Source: Oscillospiraceae bacterium (GTDB taxonomy: Bacteria; Bacillota; Clostridia; Oscillospirales; Acutalibacteraceae). Taken from it: a stretch of 64,000 nt of DNA. The notes below the pieces were generated by a model, which was not told the DNA's origin, searched no databases, and saw nothing but the letters and a program-made list of their open reading frames with translations. Where the stretch lies: contig SVPP01000014.1 in NCBI GenBank assembly GCA_015065765.1, positions 1-64,000 of the forward strand, given 5' to 3'. The position numbers and the translations under genes are program-made. Numbering within the stretch: position 1 is the stretch's first letter; every line of letters begins with the position of its first letter. Below, one piece after another: positions 7,717-16,238 of the stretch.

Positions 7717-8910
7717 ATGAAAAGATTTATTGCTTTGTTTTTAGCAGTGATTTCAATGTTCGCTTTATTTTCGGTAACAACAATGGCAGAAGAAGGGGAA
7801 ACAACAATGAAATTTTCATCAGACGGAAAACTTAGAATCATGCATGTTACAGATACTCACTTTGAGGACTACAATGCAGATTCTTCATGCTGGGCAATCG
7901 GCTATGCCTGCGATAAAGAAAAGCCTGATATTGTGGTTATCACAGGCGATAATGTTCAGAACTGTGAAAATCCCGCAGATACAAAACGTCTCATTGATAA
8001 GCTGATGAACGTTTTTGAAACAAGAAATATTCCTGTTGCAGTAACTTTCGGCAACCACGATTCCGAAACAGGAGCGATGACAAGAGAAGAGCTTATGGCT
8101 TATTACAATACATATTCATGCTCTCTTTCAGTTGATGACGGTGAAGCGCTTTCAGGCTGCGGAACATACAGCATTCCCGTTATGTCCTCAGACGGTGAAA
8201 AGGTGAAATTCAATCTCTGGGTATTCGATTCAAACGATTACGATAAAGATGGCCATTACGGCTGTGTTCAGGCAGACCAGGTTGAATGGTATAAGAAAAC
8301 ATCTGATGAACTCAAAGAGGCAAATGGCGGTGAAAAGGTTTATTCACTTGCTTTCCAGCATATCATTGTGCCTGAGGTTTACGATGTTCTCAGAAAAACA
8401 GACAAAAAAGGACTTTTTGCTTACGAACACATGTATAACAAAGGTGAATATTATACCTTCGATGAAAATTCCGTAAACTACGGAAAACTCCACGAAACAC
8501 CTTGTTCAGGCTATGAAAACTTCGGACAGTTTGACGCAATGGTAGAAAAAGGTGATGTGCTTGCTATTTTCTCAGGCCATGACCATTCAAACGCATTCGG
8601 TGTTCAGAATCAGGGAATTGACATTGTGAACTCTCTCAGCACACGTTATAACAACGAGCGTTATTCAACACAGTACGGCTACAGAATGATTGTGGTTGAT
8701 GAAAACGATACATCAGATTACTCAACATATTCTGTTCATTGGTACGATATGCTTACACTGAAAGATGCCCTTCAGGTTGAGGATGAATATGGAAAAGAAA
8801 TCGGAACAAAAATTGCTTTCCTTGGCTTCTTCCAGAAGATCTTTGATAAAATTGAGCTTGTATTCGGTGAGCTCTTTACCGGCAGACAGCTTGAATATCC
8901 TGAAAGATAA
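7717..8910 (+). CDS. Secreted calcineurin-like metallophosphoesterase
   Basis: A 397-residue protein with a signal peptide (MKRFIALFLAVISMFALF, then cleavage before about residue 26). The metal-binding motifs of the calcineurin-like phosphoesterase fold are all present: DTHF near residue 47, GDNV near 87, GNHD near 116, and GHDH near 289. It should hydrolyse phosphoesters outside the cell, and resembles purple-acid-phosphatase/Icc-like phosphodiesterases. No C-terminal anchor is seen. A strong terminator follows. The next gene also encodes a secreted hydrolase but has its own promoter. Confidence 0.88.
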   Translation: MKRFIALFLAVISMFALFSVTTMAEEGETTMKFSSDGKLRIMHVTDTHFEDYNADSSCWAIGYACDKEKPDIVVITGDNVQNCENPADTKRLIDKLMNVFETRNIPVAVTFGNHDSETGAMTREELMAYYNTYSCSLSVDDGEALSGCGTYSIPVMSSDGEKVKFNLWVFDSNDYDKDGHYGCVQADQVEWYKKTSDELKEANGGEKVYSLAFQHIIVPEVYDVLRKTDKKGLFAYEHMYNKGEYYTFDENSVNYGKLHETPCSGYENFGQFDAMVEKGDVLAIFSGHDHSNAFGVQNQGIDIVNSLSTRYNNERYSTQYGYRMIVVDENDTSDYSTYSVHWYDMLTLKDALQVEDEYGKEIGTKIAFLGFFQKIFDKIELVFGELFTGRQLEYPER

Positions 8911-8914
8911 ATGT

Positions 8915-8956
8915 AAAAATCTCCTCTGTCATCCTCGGGTAACGGAGGAGATTTTT
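8915..8956 (+). terminator. Intrinsic terminator after the metallophosphoesterase gene
   Basis: AAAAATCTCCTC (8915-8926) pairs with GAGGAGATTTTT (8945-8956); the 3' arm supplies the T run. Confidence 0.85.
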
Positions 8957-9034
8957 CAGTACAGAATTTCGGGTATGCGACGCAAATTATAAATGAAACT
9001 AACGAAAGACAGAGTGGTTTTTTCTAATAAAATA

Positions 9035-9063
9035 TTGACTTAGGTCTGCCAAATTTATATAAT
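9035..9063 (+). promoter_or_regulatory. Promoter of the ceramidase-like gene
   Basis: TTGACT (9035-9040), 17-nt spacer, TATAAT (9058-9063). Confidence 0.75.
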
Positions 9064-9097
9064 TTATTTGTACATGTACCTTAAAGGAGGTAAATTT

Positions 9098-10774
9098 ATG
9101 AAAAAAGTATCAGTTAAAATTATGTCAATCCTGCTTGTACTTACTCTTCTCTTTACAGGCGGAGCAGTCAGTGCATCTGCAGCGGATGTAAGTGCACAGT
9201 CTGCAGTAGCTCTCCAGGAAGAAAGTGTTGGCGACGGAATTATGAAGGTGCTTTACAACGCTCTCAACGTAGTGTGTGAAGCTCTTGTAAAAACAATCTG
9301 TAAGATTTATGTAAATCCCAAAGAATGGCAGAGTATTGATGAATATGACAGTGAAGAAGTAGGCTTCATGGCTGGTCGTGAAAATTATCAGACAGAGGCA
9401 AAAGAGGGCAATAAATGGTCTCTCGGTTACGGTAGCCGTTCAATTGTCCCCGAAGACATCGCTGACGGCAAATATTACATCGGCCGTGACCTTACTGTTC
9501 GTATTGCAAAGGACGTTTACGATGACAACAGAATCCGTGTAACTGCAATTGATGACAACAGCGGTGAAGGAATTGTTGTTCTCGGCGCAATCGACTCTCT
9601 CGGCGTAACATCAGCAGATATCCGTACAGTCCGTAAAGCAATTATCGCATACTGTGCAGAAAATAATATTGAGGTTGCAAGCATCAACATCACTGCAACA
9701 CACTCTCACTCAGCTCTTGACACACAGGGTGTTGCAACAGAATTCTTCAAGAAGCTTGCAGGTTCTTTCTGGGCAAACCTTGTAGGCAGCACAGCAGAAC
9801 TTCCCGGTCTTGAAGCAGCAGCAGAATTCAAGCAGTTCTTTATAGGTGAGTCTATCGAAGCTGTAAAAGAAGCTATCGGCAACATGGAAGAAGGCGAAAT
9901 GTATTTCGCAGAGGTTGACACAAGTGCACATATGCACGATAAGCGTGACCTTATCGCAAGAGAAGATTTGCAGAAAACTGCAGTTCTCCACTTTGTTCCC
10001 GACAATGCAGAATCAGAGGGTACATACATCGCAGACATCTCATGCCATGCAACATCATTCAGTGCAAGCCATGGCTACATAACAGGCGACTATATCTACT
10101 ATCTTGACAAATACATCAGAGAACAGACAGGCGACAACACAGTTATGGTTGCAGGTGCTCTCGGTCAGGTTTCAAGAGATATTGAATATTCAGAAGAGGG
10201 CATGGACGAGTATACAGCTCTCGGTGCAGAATCAGATGCTCTCGGCTCAGCATTCGGTAAGCTTATTGTTGAAGCAGACTATGGCGAGCCTCTCCAGCCC
10301 GTTCTCAATGCAACACATAAAGAAATCTTCATCGAGCCCGAAAACAGTATTCTTGTTCTTGCTTGCGAAATCAAGCTTGTAAACAACAAGGTTTTCTATG
10401 ACGGACTTCTTTTCAAGAAATTCTATATGCCTTCAGAAATCGGTTATCTTGAATTCGGTAACGAAGTGGCATTTGCTCTCTTCCCCGGTGAACTTTATCC
10501 CGAAGTATTCCTCGGTAACGATATCACAGGCGGAGTTACATGGGACGGCACAGAATGGCAGTATGACAGCCTTGCAGATGAGGTTGAAGGCGTTAAAACT
10601 TATGCAGTGAGCCTTGCAAACGATGCTCTCGGCTATGCAGTTACAGACAACAACTTCGCATTCATGGGCCACATCATCGGCGAGGAAATCGCAGACGAAG
10701 TTCTTTCAATCGGTAAACACATCGCATCATTCTATGTAAGCAACTACCTTACAATGATTGAGGATATGAAATAA
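9098..10774 (+). CDS. Secreted neutral ceramidase-like protein
   Basis: A 558-residue protein starting at ATG 9098, seven nt after AAAGGAGG. A signal peptide (MKKVSVKIMSILLVL..., cleavage after SASA near residue 30) directs export. The mature part resembles the neutral/alkaline non-lysosomal ceramidase N-terminal domain: an early glycine-rich segment (GYGSRSIVPEDIADGKYYIG), VVLGAIDSLG, and INITATHSHSALDTQG. The last matches the THTHSG zinc-binding region of that family. DISCHATSFS and VMVAGALGQVSRD continue the pattern. Known members split the amide bond of ceramide. At 558 residues it seems to lack the usual C-terminal Ig-like domain. Family membership is likely, the substrate is not proven. 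Confidence 0.62.
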   Translation: MKKVSVKIMSILLVLTLLFTGGAVSASAADVSAQSAVALQEESVGDGIMKVLYNALNVVCEALVKTICKIYVNPKEWQSIDEYDSEEVGFMAGRENYQTEAKEGNKWSLGYGSRSIVPEDIADGKYYIGRDLTVRIAKDVYDDNRIRVTAIDDNSGEGIVVLGAIDSLGVTSADIRTVRKAIIAYCAENNIEVASINITATHSHSALDTQGVATEFFKKLAGSFWANLVGSTAELPGLEAAAEFKQFFIGESIEAVKEAIGNMEEGEMYFAEVDTSAHMHDKRDLIAREDLQKTAVLHFVPDNAESEGTYIADISCHATSFSASHGYITGDYIYYLDKYIREQTGDNTVMVAGALGQVSRDIEYSEEGMDEYTALGAESDALGSAFGKLIVEADYGEPLQPVLNATHKEIFIEPENSILVLACEIKLVNNKVFYDGLLFKKFYMPSEIGYLEFGNEVAFALFPGELYPEVFLGNDITGGVTWDGTEWQYDSLADEVEGVKTYAVSLANDALGYAVTDNNFAFMGHIIGEEIADEVLSIGKHIASFYVSNYLTMIEDMK

Positions 10775-10785
10775 GAAATATGATG

Positions 10786-10816
10786 GGGCACACAAAAACG
10801 TGTGCCCTTGATTTTT
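10786..10816 (+). terminator. Intrinsic terminator after the ceramidase-like gene
   Basis: GGGCACAC (10786-10793) pairs with GTGTGCCC (10800-10807), followed by TTGATTTTT. Confidence 0.85.
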
Positions 10817-10832
10817 AAAAGGATTAACTAAA

Positions 10833-11339
10833 ATGAAAAATATAATTCTTATCGGAATGCCCGGTGCAGGAAAAAGCACAATCGGCGTTCTTCTCGCCAA
10901 AACTCAGCTTTTTTCTTTTGTTGACACAGACCTGCTCATTCAGGGAAAATATTCAAAGAGCCTTTCAAACATAATCAAGGAAAAAGGTACGGAAGAATTT
11001 CTCAGAATTGAAAATGACGTAATCTGTGAATCTGATTTTGAAAATTCAGTTGTGGCAACAGGAGGCAGTGCAGTTTTCGGCGAAAAGGCTATGGAAAAGC
11101 TGAAAAAAGATGCTCTCACAGTTTATCTGAAAGTTGATGTAAATGAGCTTGAAAAGCGGATAAACAATATCCACACAAGGGGAATTGCCATGAAAGAAGG
11201 CTCAACCCTCAGCGAGATTTATGCTGAACGAAAAGACCTTTACGAAAAATATGCAGATTTTGCTCTCGATTGCACTGACCTTACGGCAGAGGAATGTGTA
11301 GATAAAATTGCAGAAAGGGTTGAAGAAATAAATGGATAA
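10833..11339 (+). CDS. aroK: Shikimate kinase
   Basis: A 168-residue kinase that phosphorylates shikimate in aromatic amino-acid synthesis. The Walker A motif GMPGAGKS is at residues 8-15. The substrate-binding DTDLLI follows near 32, the FLRIE region near 60, and VATGGSAVF matches the GGG motif near 75. Length is typical. Its end overlaps the start of the next gene by 8 nt. No other aro genes are nearby, and the neighbour is a secreted glycosidase-like protein, so any co-transcription looks incidental. Confidence 0.88.
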   Translation: MKNIILIGMPGAGKSTIGVLLAKTQLFSFVDTDLLIQGKYSKSLSNIIKEKGTEEFLRIENDVICESDFENSVVATGGSAVFGEKAMEKLKKDALTVYLKVDVNELEKRINNIHTRGIAMKEGSTLSEIYAERKDLYEKYADFALDCTDLTAEECVDKIAERVEEING

Positions 11340-13851
11340 AATCAGATTATGGTTTACTCGGTTTATGTCGGTGATACTTGCGTTTTTCACTGCAGTTTTT
11401 TCAGCGCCTTGCTTTTCGTTTCCTGTTTATAAGCCTGTGCTCATAGCCGATTTTTCAGAATCGGAAAGGGAAATTTCAAGCGGTGCATCGGGGTATCTTT
11501 ACGGTATTGCTGAAGAGGGCGTTCCTTCAAAAAACATGACGGAAAGTGTTGATATCAGCACAGTTGTGCAGAAAGCACCTGAGGGACTTCAGCATCCCAT
11601 CGGTGACATTGAACACGTTGAAAGCCACCTTGAAAATACAGACTATAACATAGTTTATCTTCAGGATGATTACGATACATGGTACTATTGCCATGATGAA
11701 ATCAATGAGAAGAGAAAGAACGGCACATATAACTGGGAAAGCCATGTGAGAGAAGATTTTCTGCCCCGTGTGAGAAGAATTGTCAGCACTCTTTCTCGGA
11801 AAGAATACAGTGAAAAAACTGTTTACTGCCTTTATAATGAAACGGACAATGGTGTCTGGTTCGGTACAACAGTTGTGAATGATGACGGCTATGTTTGGGG
11901 AAATTATGACGAAGCGGGCAGACAGAATTTTTATAAAGCCTGGAAAATCACCTATGATGAGGTGAAAAAAATAAACCCTGATGCCCTCATCGGCGGTCCG
12001 GGATTTTATGAGTACAGCCATGATAAGATTGAAGATTTTCTGTCTTACTGCAAAGATAACGATTGCGTGCCTGAAATTATGATTTACCATGAGCTTGCAG
12101 ACAACAGCATTTATAAATGGCAGGCAAATGTGGATGATTACAGAGAAATTGAAAGAAAGCTTTGCCTTGATGAGCTTCCCGTTGTTGTCAGCGAATACGG
12201 CAGAATGCAGGATAACGGCATGCCGGGCAAAATGCTCCAGTACATTACACAGATTGAGGTCTCAGGCGTTTATGCGGATAACGCTTACTGGCGACTTGCA
12301 AATAACCTTTGTGACGTAGCAGGTGACGATAATTCTCCCAACTCCAACTGGTGGGTTTACCGCTGGTATGCAGACATGGAAGGCACTCTTGCTGACACCA
12401 AATATGTTGACATTTTCAAGTCAAATGTGGGCAAGGCTCTCAGCGGAAAAAGTGACCTTTATTCTCAGGGCTTTATGGGACTTGCATCAAAAACTGATGA
12501 TAAAATCGACATCATCTGCGGTGGTACAGACGGCAATGTAAGAGTGAAAATAAAAGGACTTGACTCTTCATCATTTGACGGAAAAGATGTTCTTGTTTCT
12601 GTTGAGGGAGTATTTTACAAAGGACTTTCGGGAATTGTGAATGAGCCTGAGAAAATCATGCGGTATAAAGGAAAAGTCAAAAACGGCTCTCTTACAATTG
12701 AAATGCCTGAAATAAAGGAAGAAAACGCATACCACATCACCGTTACCGAATGGGACGAAAATGCTGAAATCTATGATAATTCAAAGTCATTACCTCAGCG
12801 TTTTGAAGCAGAAGCGGGCACGCTTCTCGGCAACGCTTACACATATGACAGTGCCTATGCCACAACAGGTGAAACATATGGCATGGTGGGCGGTATGGAG
12901 AAACAGGGCGACGGCTTAAAAATGGAAATCGCAGTCCCTGAAAGCGGAGAATATGACCTTGCAATTATCTACGGCAAAGCAAATGACGGAAACAAAAAAG
13001 AGGACAGAATTTCCGCTAAGGTGAATTTCTCCCTTGACGGTCAAAAGCAGATTCTCACTCTTCCTAACACAATCAAGAGCGAATATACTGATTTTCTTAC
13101 TGTCACATCTTACCTTGAAAAAGGAAAGCATACTCTTGAATTTACAAACAATGAGGGCACATATGTCATAGACAGTGTTCTTGTTTCAAAGACGGAAGAA
13201 AAAGAAGAAATCTGCCTTATTCCCGATGGAGACAGAACAAAAGACGGCACAGTTTCTTTTCTTGCTGTAGCACCTTATGACGGCTATTACAGAATAGAAA
13301 CAGACGCTGAAAGCTTTGAAGTCAATGACAACAAAGCAGAAAAAGGTGAGTATGTTTATCTCCCGAGAGGTCTTAACTTCATCGACCTTGAAAAGGGAGA
13401 AAAGTTGAAAATCACAAAAACAGATATTGAAAATGAATGTATAATTTCGGCAGAAGATATAGTACTCTCAGACGGGGCACTTCTGGCAGACGGATTTATC
13501 CATAATATTTCAAGCCTTTCGGGTAAAGGTGAGTTTACCGTAAATGCAGAAAAGGAAGGCGTATATTATCTCACATTTACCTATTCAAACAATGATGAAA
13601 ACGGCGTTCACAGTTATAACGTCGACCTTGTTGAAAGATATGTGACGGTATCGGTAAATGGCGAAAAATACGACATTTATTGCAGAAATACATACAGCTG
13701 GGAAACTTACAAAACAGTGTCCCTTGCAGTAAATCTCACAGAGGGCGAAAATATAATCACTCTCACCAACAGCGGTTTAAGAAACTTTAACGGCGGAGAA
13801 ACTTTCATTCCCCATATTAAAGAAATTTCAATAAATTCTTTAAGTAAATAA
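11332..13851 (+). CDS. Secreted glycosidase-like protein with CBM modules
   Basis: An 839-residue protein with an N-terminal signal anchor (residues 10-30). The catalytic part (about 40-400) looks like a clan GH-A barrel. An Asn-Glu pair in CLYNETDNG (Glu170) fits the acid/base position and VVVSEYG (Glu288) fits the nucleophile. IMIYHEL lies between them. This resembles GH39-type enzymes, but the exact family is not recognised. A beta-rich module starting RFEAEAGTLLG near residue 490 is like CBM6/CBM35. A second, similar module lies near 690-839 and ends in INSLSK. It probably binds and cuts an external glycan. The start overlaps aroK by 8 nt. Confidence 0.6.
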   Translation: MDKIRLWFTRFMSVILAFFTAVFSAPCFSFPVYKPVLIADFSESEREISSGASGYLYGIAEEGVPSKNMTESVDISTVVQKAPEGLQHPIGDIEHVESHLENTDYNIVYLQDDYDTWYYCHDEINEKRKNGTYNWESHVREDFLPRVRRIVSTLSRKEYSEKTVYCLYNETDNGVWFGTTVVNDDGYVWGNYDEAGRQNFYKAWKITYDEVKKINPDALIGGPGFYEYSHDKIEDFLSYCKDNDCVPEIMIYHELADNSIYKWQANVDDYREIERKLCLDELPVVVSEYGRMQDNGMPGKMLQYITQIEVSGVYADNAYWRLANNLCDVAGDDNSPNSNWWVYRWYADMEGTLADTKYVDIFKSNVGKALSGKSDLYSQGFMGLASKTDDKIDIICGGTDGNVRVKIKGLDSSSFDGKDVLVSVEGVFYKGLSGIVNEPEKIMRYKGKVKNGSLTIEMPEIKEENAYHITVTEWDENAEIYDNSKSLPQRFEAEAGTLLGNAYTYDSAYATTGETYGMVGGMEKQGDGLKMEIAVPESGEYDLAIIYGKANDGNKKEDRISAKVNFSLDGQKQILTLPNTIKSEYTDFLTVTSYLEKGKHTLEFTNNEGTYVIDSVLVSKTEEKEEICLIPDGDRTKDGTVSFLAVAPYDGYYRIETDAESFEVNDNKAEKGEYVYLPRGLNFIDLEKGEKLKITKTDIENECIISAEDIVLSDGALLADGFIHNISSLSGKGEFTVNAEKEGVYYLTFTYSNNDENGVHSYNVDLVERYVTVSVNGEKYDIYCRNTYSWETYKTVSLAVNLTEGENIITLTNSGLRNFNGGETFIPHIKEISINSLSK

Positions 13852-13855
13852 AATA

Positions 13856-13893
13856 AAAAGCAGAGTTGATTTTTAAAAATCAACTCTGCTTTT
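13856..13893. terminator. Bidirectional terminator between convergent genes
   Basis: A perfect 38-nt palindrome: AAAAGCAGAGTTGATTTTT followed at once by its complement ending CTGCTTTT. It serves the plus-strand glycosidase gene, and the stop codon of the minus-strand DUF559 gene lies inside it. Confidence 0.85.
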
Positions 13894-14232
13894 AATTATT
13901 TTATCAATGTATTCGCATACAGCGTAAAAATTTTTATCAATGTCTATGTTGCAAAACCGTAAAACTTTCAAATTTATTTTTTCTAATTCTTTTGTTCTGC
14001 TTTCGTCCTTTTCTTTTTGCTCTTTTTCATAATGACCGCCACCGTCAAGTTCAATAACAAGACCTGCTTTCGCACAGTAAAAATCCACTATATAATTTCC
14101 TATTGCTTTTTGTCTCTGGAATCTTACAGGATAATTTCTCAAAAAATCATACCACAATTTTCTTTCCCAGGGTGTTTGGCTTTTTCGAAGCGTTTTTGCA
14201 AGTTTAATGTTATCTTTGTTGTAGTCTTTCAT
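13873..14232 (-). CDS. DUF559 endonuclease-fold protein
   Basis: A 119-residue protein of the DUF559 family (restriction-endonuclease-like, related to the Vsr fold). The diagnostic pattern is present: TLRKSQTPWERKLWYDFLRN, FQRQKAIGNYIVDFYC, then LVIELDGGGHYE with the conserved Glu-x-Asp-Gly-(x)-His, and ending VLRFCN. Family members are taken to be nucleases of unknown role, often near mobile or modification genes. Here it stands alone beside interspersed repeats. The stop codon is inside the shared terminator palindrome. Confidence 0.85.
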   Translation of the reverse strand: MKDYNKDNIKLAKTLRKSQTPWERKLWYDFLRNYPVRFQRQKAIGNYIVDFYCAKAGLVIELDGGGHYEKEQKEKDESRTKELEKINLKVLRFCNIDIDKNFYAVCEYIDKIIKSRVDF

Positions 14233-14271
14233 TTCTTTACCAATCTGAAATTTATTATGAGATTTAAATAA

Positions 14272-14410
14272 CGATTGCCTCCATCTGATGAGGGAGGTGG
14301 CATTTTTCGACAGAAAAATGACGGAGGGAGAGAAAACATATACTTAAACTACCCCTCAGTCAAAAAACTTCGTTTTTCGACAGCTCCCCTGACAAGTGGA
14401 GCCAACTCGA
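14272..14410. repeat. Composite GGGAGG/GGGGAGC repeat, inverted orientation
   Basis: It contains GCCTCCATCTGATGAGGGAGGTGGC, a TTTTTCGACAGAAAAA hairpin, TGACGGAGGGAGAG, ACTACCCCTCAGTC, and CAGCTCCCCTGACAAGTGGAGCC. These are the modules of the 4001 and 51555 repeats in reverse complement. It lies between two minus-strand genes, so it may act as the terminator of the rluA operon's downstream neighbour. Confidence 0.75.
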
Positions 14411-14433
14411 AAATCGGTGACATGTGACATTTT

Positions 14434-15396
14434 TTACAGTGTTCCGTTCAGAAATTCATCTCTGAACCAGATGTCATCAACTTCAAATGTTTTCCCGTCA
14501 AGGTAGTTGAGAATTCCGGCATCTGACTGAAAATCAAAGGTAAGCTTGTAAGAGCAAAGGCATTGTTTCTTATAGCCTTTTTCCTTGTTCAGTTTGTTTG
14601 TACCGTATTTGCCGTCACCTAAAAGGGGATGTCCGATTGATGCGAAGTGTGAACGAATCTGATGTGTTCTGCCGGTTAAGAGCTCAACCTCAACAAGGCT
14701 GAGATTTCCTTTCGTTTCAAGGACTTCATACTTTGTTCTGATTTCCTTTTTGTTTTCTCCGCCTTTTCTTGAAACTGTAACAATGTTTCTCTCTTCATCC
14801 TTTTCAAGGTATCCTTCAAGGATGCCTTTTTTCTTTTTAGGACATCCGTGAACGATAAGGCAGTAATATTTGTGAAGCTCTCTCTTTTTCATTTTCTGAT
14901 TGAGAATACGCAGTGACTCAGCGTTTTTTGCTGCAATTACGATACCCGAAGTGTTTCTGTCAATTCTGTTCACAAGCGAGGGAGTGAATGAATTTTCTTC
15001 ATCGGGATGAAACTCACCTTTTTCATAAAGGTAACGCTTGATTCGTGTAATGAGCGTGTCGTTATATTCTCTGTCATCAGGATGGCAGAGAAGTCCCACG
15101 CTCTTGTTGAGAAGCATGATGTTTTCATCCTCGTAAACAATGCTCAACTTCTTCGATGCTGACATGAAATCGTATCTTGTCTCGCTCTTTACGAAAAATT
15201 CATCGTTTATGTAAAGGTCAACAATGTCACCTGTGTTCAGCCTTGTAGAAATTTCCGCTCTTTTGGAATTGACTTTGATTCTCTTTGTTCTTATGTATTT
15301 GTACATGAGACTTTTGGGCAGATTGGGCACACTTTTAGTGAGGAATTTGTCAAGTCTCTGATTTGCGTCATTGGGTTTTATAGTAAAGCTTTTCAT
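14434..15396 (-). CDS. RluA-family 23S rRNA pseudouridine synthase
   Basis: A 320-residue protein converting uridine to pseudouridine in RNA. An N-terminal S4 RNA-binding domain (NQRLDKFLTKSVPN...RTKRIKVNSKRAE) is followed by the catalytic domain. The active-site aspartate lies in NRIDRNTSGIVIAAKN, and ELLTGRTHQIRSHFASIGHPLLGD is the RluA signature. It is near RluC/RluD, but which site it modifies cannot be told. I chose ATG 15396, overlapping the previous stop as TAATG with AAAAGGA upstream. It ends a four-gene minus-strand operon. Confidence 0.9.
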   Translation of the reverse strand: MKSFTIKPNDANQRLDKFLTKSVPNLPKSLMYKYIRTKRIKVNSKRAEISTRLNTGDIVDLYINDEFFVKSETRYDFMSASKKLSIVYEDENIMLLNKSVGLLCHPDDREYNDTLITRIKRYLYEKGEFHPDEENSFTPSLVNRIDRNTSGIVIAAKNAESLRILNQKMKKRELHKYYCLIVHGCPKKKKGILEGYLEKDEERNIVTVSRKGGENKKEIRTKYEVLETKGNLSLVEVELLTGRTHQIRSHFASIGHPLLGDGKYGTNKLNKEKGYKKQCLCSYKLTFDFQSDAGILNYLDGKTFEVDDIWFRDEFLNGTL

Positions 15397-16226
15397 TAAA
15401 ACATCCTTTTCACAAGTGAGGGGATACACTCCTCGAATTTCACGCTGTACCAGTGGTTTTCCTTGTCAGGTGCAGTGTGGTGAATACATTCAACTACAAA
15501 GTCTGTAGCAATTTCAATTGCCTCTTTTACTGAGAAACCTTTCACAAGTGCTGATGAGCAGACAGATGCGAAAACGTCACCTGTGCCGTGGAATGTATCG
15601 TTGATTCTCTCGCGGAAATAGTGAGTGAACTCATCTTTTTCGCTTTCATATGCAAAAACTCCAAGCTTGTCCCCACGTCTTACACCTGTGATAATAACTG
15701 TTCTTGCACCAAGTGCAGACAGTCTTCTGAGCATGTCTTTGATTTCATCGTCAGTAAAGTTTTCTTTATATTCTTCACCGAGAAGGTAAGAAACTTCTGT
15801 GAGATTGGGAGCGATGATGTCAGCCTTTTTCACAAGCGACACCATTTCCTTTGCAAAATCCTCGTCAAAGCCTGCGTAAAGCTTTCCGTGGTCGCCCATA
15901 ACGGGATCAACGAAAACAAGTGTATTCTCTTTCTTGAAATCATCAATGAAATCTGACACGATTTTCAATTGCTCCTTAGAGCCTAAATATCCTGTATAAA
16001 TTCCGTCAAAGCTCATGTCGAGCGTTTTCCAATGCTCGGTGATTGGAGAAATTTCTTTTGTTAAATCGTGAATTGTAAAGCCCTTGAAACCGCCCGTGTG
16101 TGTTGACAAAACGGCAGTGGGAATGGGGCAGGCCTCAACTCCGCAGGCTGAAATTATGGGCAAAGCCACTGTCAGCGAGCATTTGCCGAAGCATGAAATA
16201 TCCTGAATTGTAACTATCCTTTTCAA
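15396..16226 (-). CDS. pdxY: Pyridoxamine/pyridoxal kinase
   Basis: A 276-residue ribokinase-superfamily kinase that phosphorylates B6 vitamers with ATP in the salvage pathway. Typical features are VTIQDISCFGKCSLTVALPI, the early GGFKGFT loop, DPVMGDHGKLY, and NDTFHGTGDVFAS, the anion-hole/catalytic Asp motif. Start is TTG 16226, with AAGAAGG 7 nt upstream overlapping the stop of the LRR gene. Gene order ylmC-LRR-pdxY-rluA with touching ends argues for one transcript. The PdxY/PdxK distinction is not certain. Confidence 0.87.
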   Translation of the reverse strand: MKRIVTIQDISCFGKCSLTVALPIISACGVEACPIPTAVLSTHTGGFKGFTIHDLTKEISPITEHWKTLDMSFDGIYTGYLGSKEQLKIVSDFIDDFKKENTLVFVDPVMGDHGKLYAGFDEDFAKEMVSLVKKADIIAPNLTEVSYLLGEEYKENFTDDEIKDMLRRLSALGARTVIITGVRRGDKLGVFAYESEKDEFTHYFRERINDTFHGTGDVFASVCSSALVKGFSVKEAIEIATDFVVECIHHTAPDKENHWYSVKFEECIPSLVKRMF

Positions 16227-16238
16227 TTTAAAACCTTC

